A stretch of 5,857 nt of DNA from Sphingomonadales bacterium UBA6171 (lineage in GTDB: Bacteria; Pseudomonadota; Alphaproteobacteria; Sphingomonadales; Sphingomonadaceae): contig DITZ01000090.1 of assembly GCA_002422985.1 (NCBI GenBank), positions 1 to 5,857 of the forward strand, in the 5' to 3' direction. Numbering within the stretch: the stretch's first letter is position 1; every line of letters starts with the position of its first letter. The notes beneath the pieces were generated by a model that was not told the origin of the DNA, made no database searches, and saw only the letters and a program-made list of their open reading frames with translations. Shown in pieces: positions 5,349-5,857 of the stretch. Both the position numbers and the translations under genes were made by a program.

Positions 5349-5857
5349 ATGCCTGCCACCTATCGCGCGCCGGTTAAGGACACATTGTTCGTGTTGCAGC
5401 ATGTGGTGCAGCTCGACAAATACCGCAATCTGCCCGGTTTTGCCGACGCGGGCGACGATATGGTGCGCGCCATCCTGGAGGAGGGCGCAAAATTCGTGGA
5501 AGGCGTCGTCCATCCGCTGAATCAGGTGGGGGACCGCGAGGGCTGCACCCGGCATGACGATGGCAGCGTGACCACGCCGACCGGCTTCAAGGCGGGCTAT
5601 GCCGCCTTTGTGGAAGGCGGATGGGGCACGCTGATGGCGCCCAAAGCCTATGGCGGACAGGGATTGCCGCATGTGATCGGATCGGCGTTCGAGGAATATC
5701 TGGCGAGCGCCAATATGGCCTTTTCCATGTATCCCGGCCTGACGATGGGGGCGGTGTCTGCCATCCATGTGGCCGCGTCTGACGAACAGAAGAATCGCTA
5801 TCTGCCCAATATGATTTCCGGCAAGTGGACCGGGACGATGAACCTGACCGAGCCGCA
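5349..5857 (+). CDS. Acyl-CoA dehydrogenase, long DmdC-like type (3' end outside window)
   Basis: The frame is open from ATG 5349 to the right edge (169 complete codons). It encodes the N-terminal part of an FAD-dependent acyl-CoA dehydrogenase, which introduces the alpha-beta double bond of acyl-CoA thioesters. The start M-P-A-T-Y-R-A-P-V-K-D, then L-P-G-F-A-D-A (28-34), an E-E-G-A-K-F helix (44-49), G-D-R-E-G-C (61-66) and G-G-Q-G-L-P (102-107) are typical of the roughly 590-residue branch that includes 3-methylmercaptopropionyl-CoA dehydrogenase (DmdC) and many beta-oxidation enzymes. The W-T-G-T-M-N-L-T-E-P stretch (160-169) at the edge is the FAD/substrate-binding start of the middle domain. 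The catalytic Glu lies outside the window. Substrate chain length cannot be read from this part. Position after a MerR gene suggests the first enzyme gene of a beta-oxidation operon. Confidence 0.93.
   Translation, partial: MPATYRAPVKDTLFVLQHVVQLDKYRNLPGFADAGDDMVRAILEEGAKFVEGVVHPLNQVGDREGCTRHDDGSVTTPTGFKAGYAAFVEGGWGTLMAPKAYGGQGLPHVIGSAFEEYLASANMAFSMYPGLTMGAVSAIHVAASDEQKNRYLPNMISGKWTGTMNLTEP

Overview
This window looks like chromosomal DNA from a high-GC alphaproteobacterium, most likely a sphingomonad (order Sphingomonadales). That placement rests on the protein sequences, the gene order and a GC-rich extragenic palindrome of a kind common in those genomes. It is an inference, with no database search behind it. 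No phage, transposon, CRISPR or RNA gene was seen.

Layout, left to right. (1) Bases 1-353 (+) are the C-terminal part of a 3-hydroxyisobutyrate dehydrogenase-type oxidoreductase. It shares one base (TGATG) with (2) an exported YtcJ-type amidohydrolase at 353-2032 (+). (3) A 244-bp gap at 2033-2276 between convergent genes holds a roughly 100-bp GC-rich double palindrome. It also holds two 16-bp palindromes. One of them, TGTTCCACGTGGAACA, fits the chromosomal ParB-binding site parS. It is also followed by seven T's on the minus strand, so it could end transcription of the leftward operon. (4) A YciK-like short-chain dehydrogenase (2277-2996, -) overlaps by ATGA with (5) purF, glutamine amidophosphoribosyltransferase (2993-4471, -). 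(6) Divergent from purF lies hisI, phosphoribosyl-AMP cyclohydrolase (4560-4907, +). (7) A MerR-family regulator follows (4940-5344, +), with a palindrome fitting an operator directly upstream. (8) The start of an acyl-CoA dehydrogenase of the long DmdC-like type begins at 5349 and runs off the right edge.

How the genes may work together. purF and hisI are housekeeping genes of purine and histidine synthesis, transcribed away from a shared 88-bp gap. The MerR gene and the acyl-CoA dehydrogenase probably form the start of a fatty-acid or branched-chain acyl-CoA degradation operon under the MerR protein. The dehydrogenase at the left edge would fit valine or related catabolism, but its partner amidohydrolase has no predictable substrate.

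The window is mostly ordinary core metabolism. The most interesting part is the 2033-2276 gap, above all the parS-like palindrome. If it is a real ParB site, the window probably lies near the replication origin.
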